Assembly (NCBI RefSeq): GCF_019733395.1
Contig: NZ_JAIHOO010000001.1
Location: 2,728,501 to 2,792,500 of the forward strand
Reading direction: 5' to 3'
From: Lysobacter sp. BMK333-48F3
Lineage (GTDB): Bacteria > Pseudomonadota > Gammaproteobacteria > Xanthomonadales > Xanthomonadaceae
Length of the DNA: 64,000 nt
In this document: positions 27,009 to 36,282 of the stretch, one piece after another
Numbering within the stretch: the first letter of the stretch is position 1
Layout of the letters: every line of letters starts with the position of its first letter
Program-made: the position numbers and the translations under genes
Notes under the pieces: generated by a model
What the model was told of the DNA's origin: nothing
The model's database searches: none
Seen by the model: the letters and a program-made list of their open reading frames with translations, nothing else

Positions 27009-28438
27009 GCGGGCTGGATATCCTGGTCAAGTCCAGCTACCTCGTCGCCGCCACCTTGTTCCTGCTGGGCCTGCAGCGCATGGCCTCGCCGGTGACCGCG
27101 CGCAGCGGCATCCGTTGGGCCGGCGCGGGCATGGTCATCGCCACCGTCGCGACCTTCTTCCTGCCCGGGCTGCACAACCTGGGGCTGATCGTGCTCGCGC
27201 TCGGCATCGGCACGATCCTGGCCTGGGTCTCGGGCAAGAAGGTCGCGATCACCGACATGCCGCAGATGGTCGCGCTGTACAACGGCATGGGCGGCGGTTC
27301 GGCGGCGGCGATCGGCGCGGTCGAACTGCTGCGCCTGGCCGGGCGGCTGCCGGCCGACCCCTTGCAGGCGCAGATCGAGCGCGGCGTGATCGACATGCAG
27401 ACGCCGACCGTGGCCCTGGTGCTGGCGGTGGTCGGCGCGGCGATCGGCGCGGTCTCGCTGTCGGGTTCGGTGATCGCCTGGGCCAAGCTCGACGGCCGCC
27501 TCGACAAGCGCGTGGTGTTCCCCGGCCAGCAGGTGTTCAACGCCGCGGTCGCGCTGGCGATGGTGGCGCTGGGCGTGGCCGCGATCATGACCCTCAACGT
27601 GCCGATCATCATCGCCTTCTTCGTGGTCGCGCTCGCCCTCGGCGTGCTGATGACCCTGCCGATCGGCGGCGCCGACATGCCGGTGGTGATCTCGCTGTAC
27701 AACGCCTTCACCGGCCTGGCGGTGGCGTTCGAAGGCTATGTGCTCGGCAACGAGGCCCTGATCATCGCCGGCACCATGGTCGGCGCGGCCGGCATGCTGC
27801 TGACCCGGTTGATGGCCAAGGCGATGAACCGGCCGATCAGCGGCGTGCTGTTCTCCAACTTCGGCGGCGGCGGCCAGGCGCAGGAAATCAGCGGCACCCA
27901 GAAGCCGATCGAGGCCGGCGACGTGGCCGCGATGATGGCCTTCGCCGAACGCGTGGTGATCGTGCCCGGCTACGGCCTGGCGGTGGCGCAGGCCCAGCAC
28001 AAGATCTGGGAACTGACCCAGAAGCTGACCGAGCGCGGGGTCAAGGTGAAATTCGCGATCCATCCGGTCGCCGGACGCATGCCCGGGCACATGAACGTGC
28101 TGCTGGCCGAGGCCGGCGTGCCCTACGACCTGATCGCCGACATGGACGACATCAATCCCGAATTCGCCACCACCGACGTGTCGCTGGTGATCGGCGCCAA
28201 CGACGTGGTCAATCCGGTCGCCAAGACCGATCCGGCCTCGCCGATCTACGGCATGCCGATCCTGGACGTGGTCAATTCGCGCAACACCATCGTCATCAAG
28301 CGCGGCAAGGGCACCGGTTTCGCCGGCATCGAAAACGCCCTGTTCTACGCCGACAACACCCGCATGCTGTACGGCGACGGCGCCGAGATGGCCAGCGCCC
28401 TGGTATCGGAGTTGAAGGCGCTGGACGGCGGGCACTGA
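27005..28438 (+). CDS. pntB: NAD(P) transhydrogenase subunit beta
   Basis: 477 residues. About nine N-terminal membrane helices (channel half) are followed by the NADP(H)-binding domain III. Diagnostic pieces are MPQMVALYNGMGGGSAAAIG, VIVPGYGLAVAQAQHKIWEL (the GYGxAxxQ NADP motif), IHPVAGRMPGHMNVLLAEA and VIGANDVVNPVAKTDPASPI. It uses the proton motive force to make NADPH, supplying among others thioredoxin-dependent enzymes such as MsrA. Confidence 0.96.
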   Translation: MSGLDILVKSSYLVAATLFLLGLQRMASPVTARSGIRWAGAGMVIATVATFFLPGLHNLGLIVLALGIGTILAWVSGKKVAITDMPQMVALYNGMGGGSAAAIGAVELLRLAGRLPADPLQAQIERGVIDMQTPTVALVLAVVGAAIGAVSLSGSVIAWAKLDGRLDKRVVFPGQQVFNAAVALAMVALGVAAIMTLNVPIIIAFFVVALALGVLMTLPIGGADMPVVISLYNAFTGLAVAFEGYVLGNEALIIAGTMVGAAGMLLTRLMAKAMNRPISGVLFSNFGGGGQAQEISGTQKPIEAGDVAAMMAFAERVVIVPGYGLAVAQAQHKIWELTQKLTERGVKVKFAIHPVAGRMPGHMNVLLAEAGVPYDLIADMDDINPEFATTDVSLVIGANDVVNPVAKTDPASPIYGMPILDVVNSRNTIVIKRGKGTGFAGIENALFYADNTRMLYGDGAEMASALVSELKALDGGH

Positions 28439-28440
28439 GG

Positions 28441-28612
28441 CGGGGAACGAGTGGAGAGGAACGAGTAACGAGCAGGCGGAGTGGCCGCCCGTTCCCGTTC
28501 GTCTCCACTCTTTTTGTGTATCGGGCAAAGAACACGGAAGCTGGACAGCGCGGGCGAGGAACGGCAGCGGCAACTCGTTACTCGTTGCTCTCCACTCTCT
28601 CCTGGTTCCGAG
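28441..28612. repeat. AG/CT-rich inverted repeats after pntB
   Basis: GAACGAGTGGAGAGGAACGA is answered by GTTCGTCTCCACTC and then ACTCGTTACTCGTTGCTCTC. These imperfect palindromes with a TTTTT run near 28510 may form a bidirectional stop between pntB and the converging membrane gene. Confidence 0.5.
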
Positions 28613-28615
28613 TTC

Positions 28616-29122
28616 CTAGTTCCGGCTCCGCAGCCCCCGCCCCACCGCCCAGGCGATCGGCCAGGCCACGCACATCACGTGCACCAGCACGCTGAGCACG
28701 ATCCAGACCACATCGTCGGGCAGGCCCTTGCCGCCGGCGCGCGACAGCGGCACGACGATGAAATTCATCGCCACGAACAGCCACAGGCCGTACAGGGTCG
28801 AGGCGATCCAGGGGTGGCGGCGCATCCAGCCCAGGCGCACCGCGGCGACGGCGTAGACCGCGGCCATGACCAGGGCGATGAAGTAGTGCAGGAACAGCCC
28901 CAGCGCGGCGGTCGGCGCGCCGCCGGCGAACGCGGCCTCGCGGCCGAGCAGGCCCGAGGCGACGCTGTGCAGCACGCGCTGCGCGGGCACGCCCGCGCTC
29001 AGGCCCCAGTACGAAATGGCGTAGACGATGTCGAGCGTGGCGGCGATCAGGCCGCCGGCCAGGGTCCAGAAGAGCAGGCGCGACGGCGGAGCGGAACGGG
29101 GCGAACGGGAGACGTCGGTCAT
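28616..29122 (-). CDS. Four-helix inner-membrane protein of unknown function
   Basis: 168 residues with four hydrophobic segments (LLFWTLAGGLIAATLDIVYA; LGLFLHYFIALVMAAVYAVA; IASTLYGLWLFVAMNFIVVP; VVWIVLSVLVHVMCVAWPIA). The LHYFIAL and DIVYA features resemble YagU/DUF1440-like proteins, but the match is not certain. A further in-frame ATG lies about 85 bases upstream of ATG 29122; neither has a clear Shine-Dalgarno. It lies beside the AraC-type gene on the same strand. Confidence 0.75.
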   Translation of the reverse strand: MTDVSRSPRSAPPSRLLFWTLAGGLIAATLDIVYAISYWGLSAGVPAQRVLHSVASGLLGREAAFAGGAPTAALGLFLHYFIALVMAAVYAVAAVRLGWMRRHPWIASTLYGLWLFVAMNFIVVPLSRAGGKGLPDDVVWIVLSVLVHVMCVAWPIAWAVGRGLRSRN

Positions 29123-29223
29123 GGCGAGGCTCGGTGAGAGGGCGGCGGACGGACGAAGGCCGGGGAGCTGCGTCGACGGCGGCGCAGCGGATACGGCGGC
29201 GCCCATGATGTCGTCAATGCGGC

Positions 29224-30090
29224 TCAGGCCACCCGTGCCGTAGCGCGCTCCAGCCGCCGCGCCTGGGTCGCGGTCAGGCCGAAGGAATTCTTGAACGCGC
29301 GGCAGAACGCGCTCTGGCTCTCGAAGCCCAGCGCCTCGGTGATCTCGCACACCGGCATGCGGGTGTCGCGGACCATCCGCCAGGCCCGGTCCGAGCGCAG
29401 CCGCGAGGCGAACTCGGTCGGGGTCTCGTCGAACACCTCGCGGTAGATCCGGATCAGGTGGCAGGGCGAGTAGCTGGCGCAGCGCGCCAGCCGGCCCAGG
29501 TCCAGGCGCAGCTCGGGATGGCGCCGGATCAGGTGTTGCACCCGCAGCAGTCGCAGCAGGGTCTGCTGGCGCCGGCGCTGGGTGCGGCCGCTGCAGCGCG
29601 GCAGGCGCGCGAGCAGTTCGCGCTGTTGCTCCAGCAGCAGCGCGCACAGGGTGCGCAGCAGCGCGCCGGCGTTGCGTTCGCCGTCCGGCTGCAGCCGCCG
29701 CGCCAGCCGCACCAGCAGGCGCTGGGCGTCGCGCGGCGCGACGCCTTCCCAGGGCAGCGGCTCCAGCGCCGCGCCCTCGGCCGGGGCCGGCAGGTGCGGG
29801 CGCCAGGCGGCCTCCGGGCCGGACAGGCACAGCCACCAGCACGGCACCCGCGCGCTGCTGCGCAGGCGGCCGTCGCGCCACACCTGCAGATGCCCGGGCG
29901 CCAGCTCCCAGGTGCTGTCGGCGGTCTCCAGGCGCAGCGGGCCGCGCAGCGGCAGCCACAGCGACAGCCAGCCGGCCGGCAGTTCCAGTTGCACCGCGCG
30001 GCCGGAGGCGCGGATCAGGTGCAGGCCCGGCCGCGCGGCGGTCAGGTCCAGGTGTTCGGCGAAGTGGATCCGGTGGTGGTGCAGGTTCAT
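29224..30090 (-). CDS. AraC-family transcriptional regulator
   Basis: 288 residues. The N-terminal cupin-like sensor domain is at about 1-160. The C-terminal double helix-turn-helix is LGRLARCASYSPCHLIRIYREVFDETPTEF, then ITEALGFESQSAFCRAFKNSFGLTATQAR, matching the AraC/XylS consensus. The ligand is unknown. It is divergent from a MocR regulator and upstream of the four-helix membrane gene, which may be its target. Confidence 0.9.
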   Translation of the reverse strand: MNLHHHRIHFAEHLDLTAARPGLHLIRASGRAVQLELPAGWLSLWLPLRGPLRLETADSTWELAPGHLQVWRDGRLRSSARVPCWWLCLSGPEAAWRPHLPAPAEGAALEPLPWEGVAPRDAQRLLVRLARRLQPDGERNAGALLRTLCALLLEQQRELLARLPRCSGRTQRRRQQTLLRLLRVQHLIRRHPELRLDLGRLARCASYSPCHLIRIYREVFDETPTEFASRLRSDRAWRMVRDTRMPVCEITEALGFESQSAFCRAFKNSFGLTATQARRLERATARVA

Positions 30091-30166
30091 GCGTCCCTCG
30101 TCCTGGTGGCGCAGCGGTGACCCGGCGATGGCTCCTACGCTAGCCAGCCGGCCGCCGCGGCTGGAG

Positions 30167-30364
30167 GGCCAATCGACCGGAACTGGAAGGAGCCAATTGC
30201 CGTTACCGGCGCAGGGGCCGATTCAGCCGCCCGGGTCGCGAAGCCCGGTGCGACGGGCAGGTCCGGGCTTGTGCAGGGCCGGACCGACTCGCGGCGCCGG
30301 TCTCGCCGGCGGGACAATGGCTTGGCACTATCGGATGCCTGGACGGCCCGCGGGGGGCCAATCG
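30167..30364. promoter_or_regulatory. Repeated GCCAAT motifs in AraC-MocR intergenic region
   Basis: GGCCAATCG occurs at 30167-30175 and 30356-30364, and AGCCAATTG at 30191-30199. The second copy ends 11 bases before the MocR start. MocR-type regulators usually bind direct repeats near their own promoter, so these are candidate autoregulatory boxes. Confidence 0.4.
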
Positions 30365-30375
30365 GAGCCGCGCAC

Positions 30376-31821
30376 ATGTACCTGCCGCTGGACGGTCGCG
30401 GGCCCCTGCACGGCCAATTGGTCCGCTCGCTCAAGGACGCGGTGCTCGGCGGCCGCCTGCCGGCCGGGCTGCGCTACCCGCCGAGCCGGTTGCTGGCGCA
30501 GCAGTTGGACCTGTCGCGCAACACCGTCCTGGCCGCCTACGAACAATTGCGCGCCGAGGGCTTCATGCAGGCCCGGGTCGGCTCGGGCAGCTACGTGGTC
30601 ATGCCCGGCGCGCCGGTGCAGCCGCGCAGCGAGCCGCCGCAACGGGTGCCGCCGCAAAGCGCCTACGCCCGCCGCCTGCGTCGCTACCACGACCACGCCG
30701 CGATGCCCGGCCGCGGCGTGCCCGGGGTGTTGCACAGCTTCCAGTACGGCGTGCCCTTCACCAACCCGCTGCTGACCTCGGCCTGGGCGCGCGCGCTGTC
30801 GCACGCCGCCGCCTACACCCCGCCGAACTATCCCACCGCGCAGGGCCTGCCGATGCTGCGCGCGGCGGTGTGCGAATACCTGTCGTTGCGGCGCGGGGTG
30901 CAGGCGCGGCCGGAGGACGTGATCGTGGTGACCGGCACCCAGCAGGCGGTCAGCCTGACCGCGCGCGTGCTGCTCGACGAAGGCGACGAGGTCGCGATCG
31001 AGGAACCGCAGTATTTCGCCGTGCGCGAGGCCTTGCAGATCCACGGCGCGCGGCTGGTGCCGGTGCCGGTCGATCGCGAGGGCCTGTGCACCGACCTGCT
31101 GCCCGAGCGTCCGCCGCGGTTGATCTGCGTGACCCCGTCGCACCAGTTCCCGACCGGCGCGCTGATGTCGTTGGCGCGGCGGCGCGCGCTGCTCGACTAC
31201 GCCTGCCGCCACGATTGCTGGATCTTCGAGGACGATTACGACGGCGAGTTCCGCTACGACGCGCAGCCGCACGCGGCCTTGTGCGGGCTCGACGACAGCC
31301 GCCGGGTGATCTACACCGGCACCTTCTCCAAGGTGCTGTTTCCGTCGCTGCGGTTGGGCTATATCGTTGCCCCGCCGGGGCTGCGCGACGACTTCGTCAG
31401 CGCCAAATGGGTCGACGATTTCGGCTCGCCGGCGATCGAGCAGGCGGCGTTGGCGCATTTCCTCGCCGACGGCGGTTTCGAGCGCCATCTGCGCCGCACC
31501 GCCAAGACCCTCAAGCAGCGTCGCGACGCCCTGCTCGGGGCCTTGCGGCGTTCCTGCGGCGACGCCCTGGACATCGACGATTCGCATGCCGGCATGCACT
31601 TGCTGGTGTGGCTGCGCGGGCGCGATGCGGCGCAGGGCGATGCGTTCATCGCCGCGGCGCAGCGGCGCGGGCTGGGTCTGTATTCGATCGCGCCGTATTA
31701 CTTCGAGCCGCCGGATCGGGCGGGGCTGCTGTTGGGCTACGGCGCCTTGTCGGTGGCCGAGATCGAGGAGGCCGCGCGCTTGTTCGCCACCTGCCTGGCG
31801 GAGATGGACTTTCCTGAGTGA
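30376..31821 (+). CDS. MocR/PdxR-type GntR-aminotransferase regulator
   Basis: 481 residues. The N-terminal GntR winged helix (about 1-75) includes LVRSLKDAVLGGRLPAGLRY and LAQQLDLSRNTVLAAYEQL. A class I aminotransferase-like domain (about 110-475) includes the PLP Lys in YTGTFSKVLFPSLRLGY and the cofactor-binding EDDYDGEFRY. Such proteins sense PLP or amino compounds and often control vitamin B6 or amino-acid genes. The frame opens at 30271, but ATG 30376 (MYLPLDGRGPLHGQ) fits the family best. Confidence 0.92.
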   Translation: MYLPLDGRGPLHGQLVRSLKDAVLGGRLPAGLRYPPSRLLAQQLDLSRNTVLAAYEQLRAEGFMQARVGSGSYVVMPGAPVQPRSEPPQRVPPQSAYARRLRRYHDHAAMPGRGVPGVLHSFQYGVPFTNPLLTSAWARALSHAAAYTPPNYPTAQGLPMLRAAVCEYLSLRRGVQARPEDVIVVTGTQQAVSLTARVLLDEGDEVAIEEPQYFAVREALQIHGARLVPVPVDREGLCTDLLPERPPRLICVTPSHQFPTGALMSLARRRALLDYACRHDCWIFEDDYDGEFRYDAQPHAALCGLDDSRRVIYTGTFSKVLFPSLRLGYIVAPPGLRDDFVSAKWVDDFGSPAIEQAALAHFLADGGFERHLRRTAKTLKQRRDALLGALRRSCGDALDIDDSHAGMHLLVWLRGRDAAQGDAFIAAAQRRGLGLYSIAPYYFEPPDRAGLLLGYGALSVAEIEEAARLFATCLAEMDFPE

Positions 31822-31859
31822 GGCTCAAGGGCGGTGCGAGTCTGCGTGCTGATCTCGTT

Positions 31860-32035
31860 TGTAGGGGCGGCGTCCCCCGGGAATCCCTTCGGTCACAAGC
31901 CGCGATCGCCATCTGACCCGCTCGCCGCGTCTTTGTCCTGCGCCCCTGTAGGAGCGGCGTCCCGCAGGGATTTCCTTCGGTCACAAGCCGCGACCACCAT
32001 CTCGCCCGTTCGCCGCGTCTTTGTCCTGTGCCCCT

Positions 32036-32060
<25 letters not shown>
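31860..32060 (+). repeat. Array of three REP elements
   Basis: GTAGG(A/G)GCGGCG units start at 31860, 31948 (both long variant with a GGGAATCCC/GGGATTTCC loop) and 32036, spaced 88 bases apart. The spacers carry CGCCGCGTCTTTGTCCTG, as in the array at 17827-18150. Confidence 0.85.
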
Positions 32061-32385
<325 letters not shown>

Positions 32386-32400
32386 GCTGTCGCTTCAGGG

Positions 32401-32450
32401 GTAGGAGCGGCGGCGTAAAGGGATTTCCTGCGGTCGCAAGCCGGGACCGC
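32401..32450 (+). repeat. REP-like element, long variant
   Basis: GTAGGAGCGGCGGCGTAAAG, then GGATTTCCTGCGGTCGCAAG, then CCGGGACCGC. It ends the 31822-32495 gene-free interval. Confidence 0.65.
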
Positions 32451-32495
32451 GGTGCTCCGGCCTTGGGTCGTTAGCGGCCGTCGGCGGCGCCCGGT

Positions 32496-32948
32496 TCAGC
32501 GCGACGCCACCACCGCCACCACCGCGGCCAGGCCCAGCCAGATCAGGTCGGTGCCGGTGTTGGCCAGCTGGAACAGGGTCCAGGCGAAGTTCGGGCCGAG
32601 CCGGGTGGCGGACTCCAGCGCGTCGAAGCCGAGCATGCCGCCGTACTGGGTCGCGGCGATGCCCCAGTTGGCGATCAGCACGATCAGCGCGCTCGCCGTC
32701 AGGCCCAGGGCGGCGCGGCGCGGGCCGGGGCGCCAGGCGCCCAGGCGCAGCATCCAGGCGATGTCCAGCGCGCCCAGCACCGCCATCCAGCTGCACTGAC
32801 GGTCCCAGGCCACCGCCAACAGGACCCAGAACGCGGCGAAACCGACCGTGCCCAGGACCAGCAGCAGCCACGAGAACGGCGTCGTCCGGCGCTGCGGGCG
32901 TTCGTTCTGGCGGGGGATGCGGGGGGCGGTCGGCACGGCGACGGTCAT
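32496..32948 (-). CDS. Four-helix membrane protein of unknown function
   Basis: 150 residues with four hydrophobic segments (FSWLLLVLGTVGFAAFWVLL; MAVLGALDIAWMLRLG; ALGLTASALIVLIANWGIAA; LIWLGLAAVVAVVAS). I do not recognise the family. The open frame reaches 33029, but ATG 32948 (MTVAVPTAPRIP) is the sensible start, as the earlier part overlaps the sufT promoter. It is divergent from sufT. Confidence 0.72.
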   Translation of the reverse strand: MTVAVPTAPRIPRQNERPQRRTTPFSWLLLVLGTVGFAAFWVLLAVAWDRQCSWMAVLGALDIAWMLRLGAWRPGPRRAALGLTASALIVLIANWGIAATQYGGMLGFDALESATRLGPNFAWTLFQLANTGTDLIWLGLAAVVAVVASR

Positions 32949-33049
32949 CGGCGGAACACTGTGGGCGGGGCAAGCCCTACAGCATAGCCGGCCGGGGTCG
33001 GTAGAATAGGCCTTCTTGTGCTGCGGCACGGCGTCCCCATCTTTCCGGC

Positions 33050-33601
33050 ATGTACTCCCGCAGCAGCGAACCCGTCCGTTTCGAGCGCGATTGCGCCGTC
33101 GTCATGGTGCCCCAAGGCGAGCAGGTGACCCTGCCGGCCGGCAGCGTGGGCTATATCACCCAGGCCCTGGGCGGCAGCTACACGGTGTTCGTCGAAGGCA
33201 ATCTGTTCCGCATCCACGGCCGCGACGCCGATGCGATCGGCAAGGAACCGCCGGAACCGCTGGAACTGCCCGAGGGCGCCGACGACGAAGCGGTCGAACG
33301 CCTGGTGTGGCAGCAGCTGCGCACCTGCTTCGACCCGGAGATCCCGATCAACGTGGTCGAGCTGGGCCTGGTCTACGAGGCGGCGGTGAAGCATCGCGAC
33401 GACGGCCAGCGCACGGTCGAGGTGCGCATGACCCTGACCGCGCCGGCCTGCGGCATGGGCGACATTCTGGTCGACGACGTGCGCAGCAAACTGGAAATGA
33501 TTCCGACCGTCGCCGAGGCCGATGTCGAGCTGGTGTTCGATCCGCCGTGGAATCGCAACATGATGTCCGAGGCCGCGCGCCTGGAAACCGGCATGCTCTG
33601 A
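33050..33601 (+). CDS. sufT: Fe-S cluster assembly protein SufT
   Basis: 183 residues. An N-terminal beta domain (about 1-65, FEGNLFRIHG-like) precedes a MIP18/DUF59 domain (about 80-175). Key motifs are CFDPEIPINVVELGLVYE and MTLTAPACGMGDILVDDV with the conserved Cys. Known SufT-type proteins help mature Fe-S proteins. It is the last housekeeping gene before the protease cluster. Confidence 0.9.
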   Translation: MYSRSSEPVRFERDCAVVMVPQGEQVTLPAGSVGYITQALGGSYTVFVEGNLFRIHGRDADAIGKEPPEPLELPEGADDEAVERLVWQQLRTCFDPEIPINVVELGLVYEAAVKHRDDGQRTVEVRMTLTAPACGMGDILVDDVRSKLEMIPTVAEADVELVFDPPWNRNMMSEAARLETGML

Positions 33602-33791
33602 GCTGCCCGCGTCGTCCGAGACGACGCGAACGCGCAGCGCTAGATCGAGTCCATTGCGCCGCGGCGAAAGCCGCGCGCGTCGCGCCGTCCGAGCGACGGC
33701 GCGACCGCATGCGTCGATACAACAAAGCACATTAGTTTTGACGACGCATGCCGCGGTCGCGTCGCAATGCCGTTACGTATGGTGTCGATAC

Positions 33792-33866
33792 GTGATCGGA
33801 CGCACGGGTATGTCCGCATAAGCCCCTTTCTTGTGCCTTGTGAGCGCCGACTGCGCGCTCGTAGCG
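33792..33866 (+). promoter_or_regulatory. Clp/CRP-like promoter of S8 protease 1
   Basis: GTGA-TCGGAC-GCAC (33792-33805; one mismatch to GTGA-N6-TCAC), then TTGTGA (33838-33843), a 17-base spacer and GTAGCG (33861-33866). The palindrome centre to -35 is 39.5 bases, the same as upstream of S8 proteases 2 and 3 and the M28 gene. The remaining 33602-33986 interval holds no gene. Confidence 0.55.
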
Positions 33867-33986
33867 TGTGCCGCGCGGACCGACGAGTCCGCACGCACGG
33901 CGCGAGTTCGTCGCGGACGGCACGCGGTTCGACAGTCCTTCGCGCTTACGCCGCATCGACGGCATTCGCTTTGGGGGTTTTCCATC

Positions 33987-35774
33987 ATGTCCAATCGCAT
34001 CACGTCCGCGCCTTCGCAGGTTTTGCGCAAGCGCGCGCTCGTCATCGCCACCGCCGCCGCGCTGTCCTGCGCGGCCTGGTCCGCGTCCGCCGCCGAATCC
34101 GCGCCGCTGTCCGCGGCGAGCGAAGACGTGCAGGACGAGTTCATCGTCAAATACCGCGACGGCAGCGCGCAACGCGCGAGCGCGGCCGGCCTGGAGCGTT
34201 CGCTGAGCGCCGCGTCGGCCGGATTCTCCGCCAAGGGCAAGGCGCTCGGCCTCAAGCATCTGCGCCGCATCGCCACCGGTTCGGAACTGATCCGCGCCGG
34301 GCGCAAGCTCGATCGCGCCGAAGCCGCGGCGCTGATGCGCCAGATCGCCGCCGATCCGAACGTCGAGTACGTCGAGCCGAACGCGCGCATGTACCCGCTG
34401 GCGACGCCGAACGACACCCGCTACGGCGAGCAGTGGGGCTACACCGACGCCGACGCCGGCATCAACGCGCCCGCCGCGTGGGACATCAGCACCGGCACCG
34501 GCGTGGTGGTGGCGGTGCTGGATACCGGCATCACCAGCCATAGCGACCTCGACGGCAACGTGCTGCCCGGCTACGACTTCGTCAGCGACGCCACCGCCGC
34601 GCGCGACGGCAACGGCCGCGATTCCAACCCGGCCGACCAGGGCGACTGGTTCAACGCCGGCGAGTGCGGCCGCAACTACAACAGCCCGTCGAGCTGGCAC
34701 GGCACCCACGTCGCCGGCACCGTCGCGGCGGTGACCAACAACGCCAAGGGCGTCGCCGGCACCGCCTACAACGCCAAGATCGTGCCGGTGCGCGTGCTGG
34801 CCAAGTGCGGCGGCACCCTGGCCGACATCGCCGACGCGATCACCTGGGCTTCCGGCGGCAGCGTGTCCGGCGTGCCGGCCAACGCCAATCCGGCCGAGGT
34901 CATCAACATGAGCCTGGGCGGCGGCGGCAGCTGCAGCTCGACCTATCAGAGCGCGATCAACGGCGCGGTGTCGCGCGGCACCACCGTGGTCGTCGCCGCC
35001 GGCAACAACAACGGCAACGCCGCCAACAACCAGCCGGCCAGCTGCAGCAACGTGATCACGGTCGGCGCGGTCGACAGCGCCGGCGCGCGTTCGGTGTGGA
35101 GCAGCAGCCAGAAATCCAACTACGGCAGCGTCGTCGACGTCGCCGCGCCGGGCTCGAACATCCTGTCCACGCTCAACAGCGGCAGCACCACGCCGAGCAC
35201 CGAGAGCTACGCCTCCTACGGCGGCACTTCGATGGCGACGCCGCACGTCGCCGGCGTGGTCGCGTTGCTGCAGGCCAAGGCGGCCACCCCGAAGACGCCG
35301 GCGGAAATCGAAACGCTGTTGAAGAACAGCGTGCGCGCGTTCCCGCAAACGCCCGATCAGCCGATCGGCGCGGGCATCGTCAATGCCAAGGCGGCGCTGG
35401 ACGCGCTCGGCGGCGGCACGACCCCGGGCGCGCAGACCTACACCAACGGCACCGACTACGCGATCAACGACAACGCCACCACCGAAAGCCCGATCGCGGT
35501 GTCCGGCCGGACCGGCAACGCGCCGAGCAACGCTTCGGTGTCGGTGACGATCTACCACACCTACCGCGGCGATCTGAAGGTCGACCTGGTCGCGCCCGAC
35601 GGCTCGGTCTACAACCTGCTCAACTACAACAGCAACGACGCCAGCGACAACGTCATCGCCACCTACACCCGCGATCTGTCGACCGAGGCCTTGAACGGCA
35701 CCTGGAAACTGCGGGTCAACGACAACTGGGTCAACGACACCGGCCGGATCGACAGCTGGAGCATCAAGTTCTGA
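33987..35774 (+). CDS. Secreted S8 subtilase 1 with I9 prodomain and P domain
   Basis: 595 residues. Signal peptide about 1-36; inhibitor-I9-like prodomain about 50-137 (DEFIVKYRDG to YVEPNARMYPL); subtilisin domain about 145-475. The triad is Asp179 (VLDTG), His238 (WHGTHVAG) and Ser415 (GTSMATPHVAG), with the oxyanion Asn in VVVAAGNNNGN. The C-terminal P domain (about 485-595) has [20 protein letters not shown] and [11 protein letters not shown]. It is expected to be exported by Sec and type II secretion and to cut proteins broadly outside the cell. It is first of eight P-domain peptidases in a row and a close paralogue of the next gene. Confidence 0.95.
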   Translation: MSNRITSAPSQVLRKRALVIATAAALSCAAWSASAAESAPLSAASEDVQDEFIVKYRDGSAQRASAAGLERSLSAASAGFSAKGKALGLKHLRRIATGSELIRAGRKLDRAEAAALMRQIAADPNVEYVEPNARMYPLATPNDTRYGEQWGYTDADAGINAPAAWDISTGTGVVVAVLDTGITSHSDLDGNVLPGYDFVSDATAARDGNGRDSNPADQGDWFNAGECGRNYNSPSSWHGTHVAGTVAAVTNNAKGVAGTAYNAKIVPVRVLAKCGGTLADIADAITWASGGSVSGVPANANPAEVINMSLGGGGSCSSTYQSAINGAVSRGTTVVVAAGNNNGNAANNQPASCSNVITVGAVDSAGARSVWSSSQKSNYGSVVDVAAPGSNILSTLNSGSTTPSTESYASYGGTSMATPHVAGVVALLQAKAATPKTPAEIETLLKNSVRAFPQTPDQPIGAGIVNAKAALDALGGGTTPGAQTYTNGTDYAINDNATTESPIAVSGRTGNAPSNASVSVTIYHTYRGDLKVDLVAPDGSVYNLLNYNSNDASDNVIATYTRDLSTEALNGTWKLRVNDNWVNDTGRIDSWSIKF

Positions 35775-35819
35775 CCGCGTGGCGCGGCCGGGAGAGCGGC
35801 CGCGCCCTTCGTTCCGCGG

Positions 35820-35839
35820 ACCCCGGCTGCGGCCGGGGT
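35820..35839 (+). terminator. CCCCGGC-type hairpin after S8 protease 1
   Basis: Arms ACCCCGGC and GCCGGGGT with a TGCG loop, about 45 bases after the stop. It is a member of a hairpin family shared by several genes in this cluster; no long T run follows. Confidence 0.6.
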
Positions 35840-36009
35840 TCGCTGCCCGGTGCGCGTTGCTCCTGTTTTCGATAAACGAAAGCTATGAGTAAAGCTCGCT
35901 ATCCGCGTCGATACGGTATCGCAGCGACGAGTACGGTCTATCGGAGCGCGGGTGCCGACGGAGCGGCGAACTCAGCCTGAATTCATGAAATTCATCGCAT
36001 ATTTCGGCC

Positions 36010-36146
36010 GGGGTAGGGGGTTTTTGGCCATTTGCGTTGAACGCAGGACGCGCAAAGACACTTCTCAATGCGTGATTGATTTCACCTTTGAACGGGCAAA
36101 GTTGCCGGCACGACGTCTTGCTGACATCGCCGCGCAATCGTTAGCG
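36010..36146 (+). promoter_or_regulatory. Clp/CRP-like promoter of S8 protease 2
   Basis: Perfect GTGA-TTGATT-TCAC palindrome (36072-36085), TTGCTG (36118-36123), 17-base spacer, TTAGCG (36141-36146). Upstream elements GGGGTAGGGGG (36010-36020) and CATTTGCGTTG (36029-36039) recur before S8 protease 3. The 35775-36282 gap otherwise has only the hairpin. Confidence 0.65.
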
Positions 36147-36282
36147 TGAATCGAGGACGCGTATCGGCCCCGGCCGCTAGGGCGTTCACGACCAGTCCGG
36201 GCGCTGCGTACCGCAGGGGCCGCCGACGCACCGGACGACATTCGCCGCGACCGCGGCTTTCCTGTTTCGGGGGTTAGTTCAG

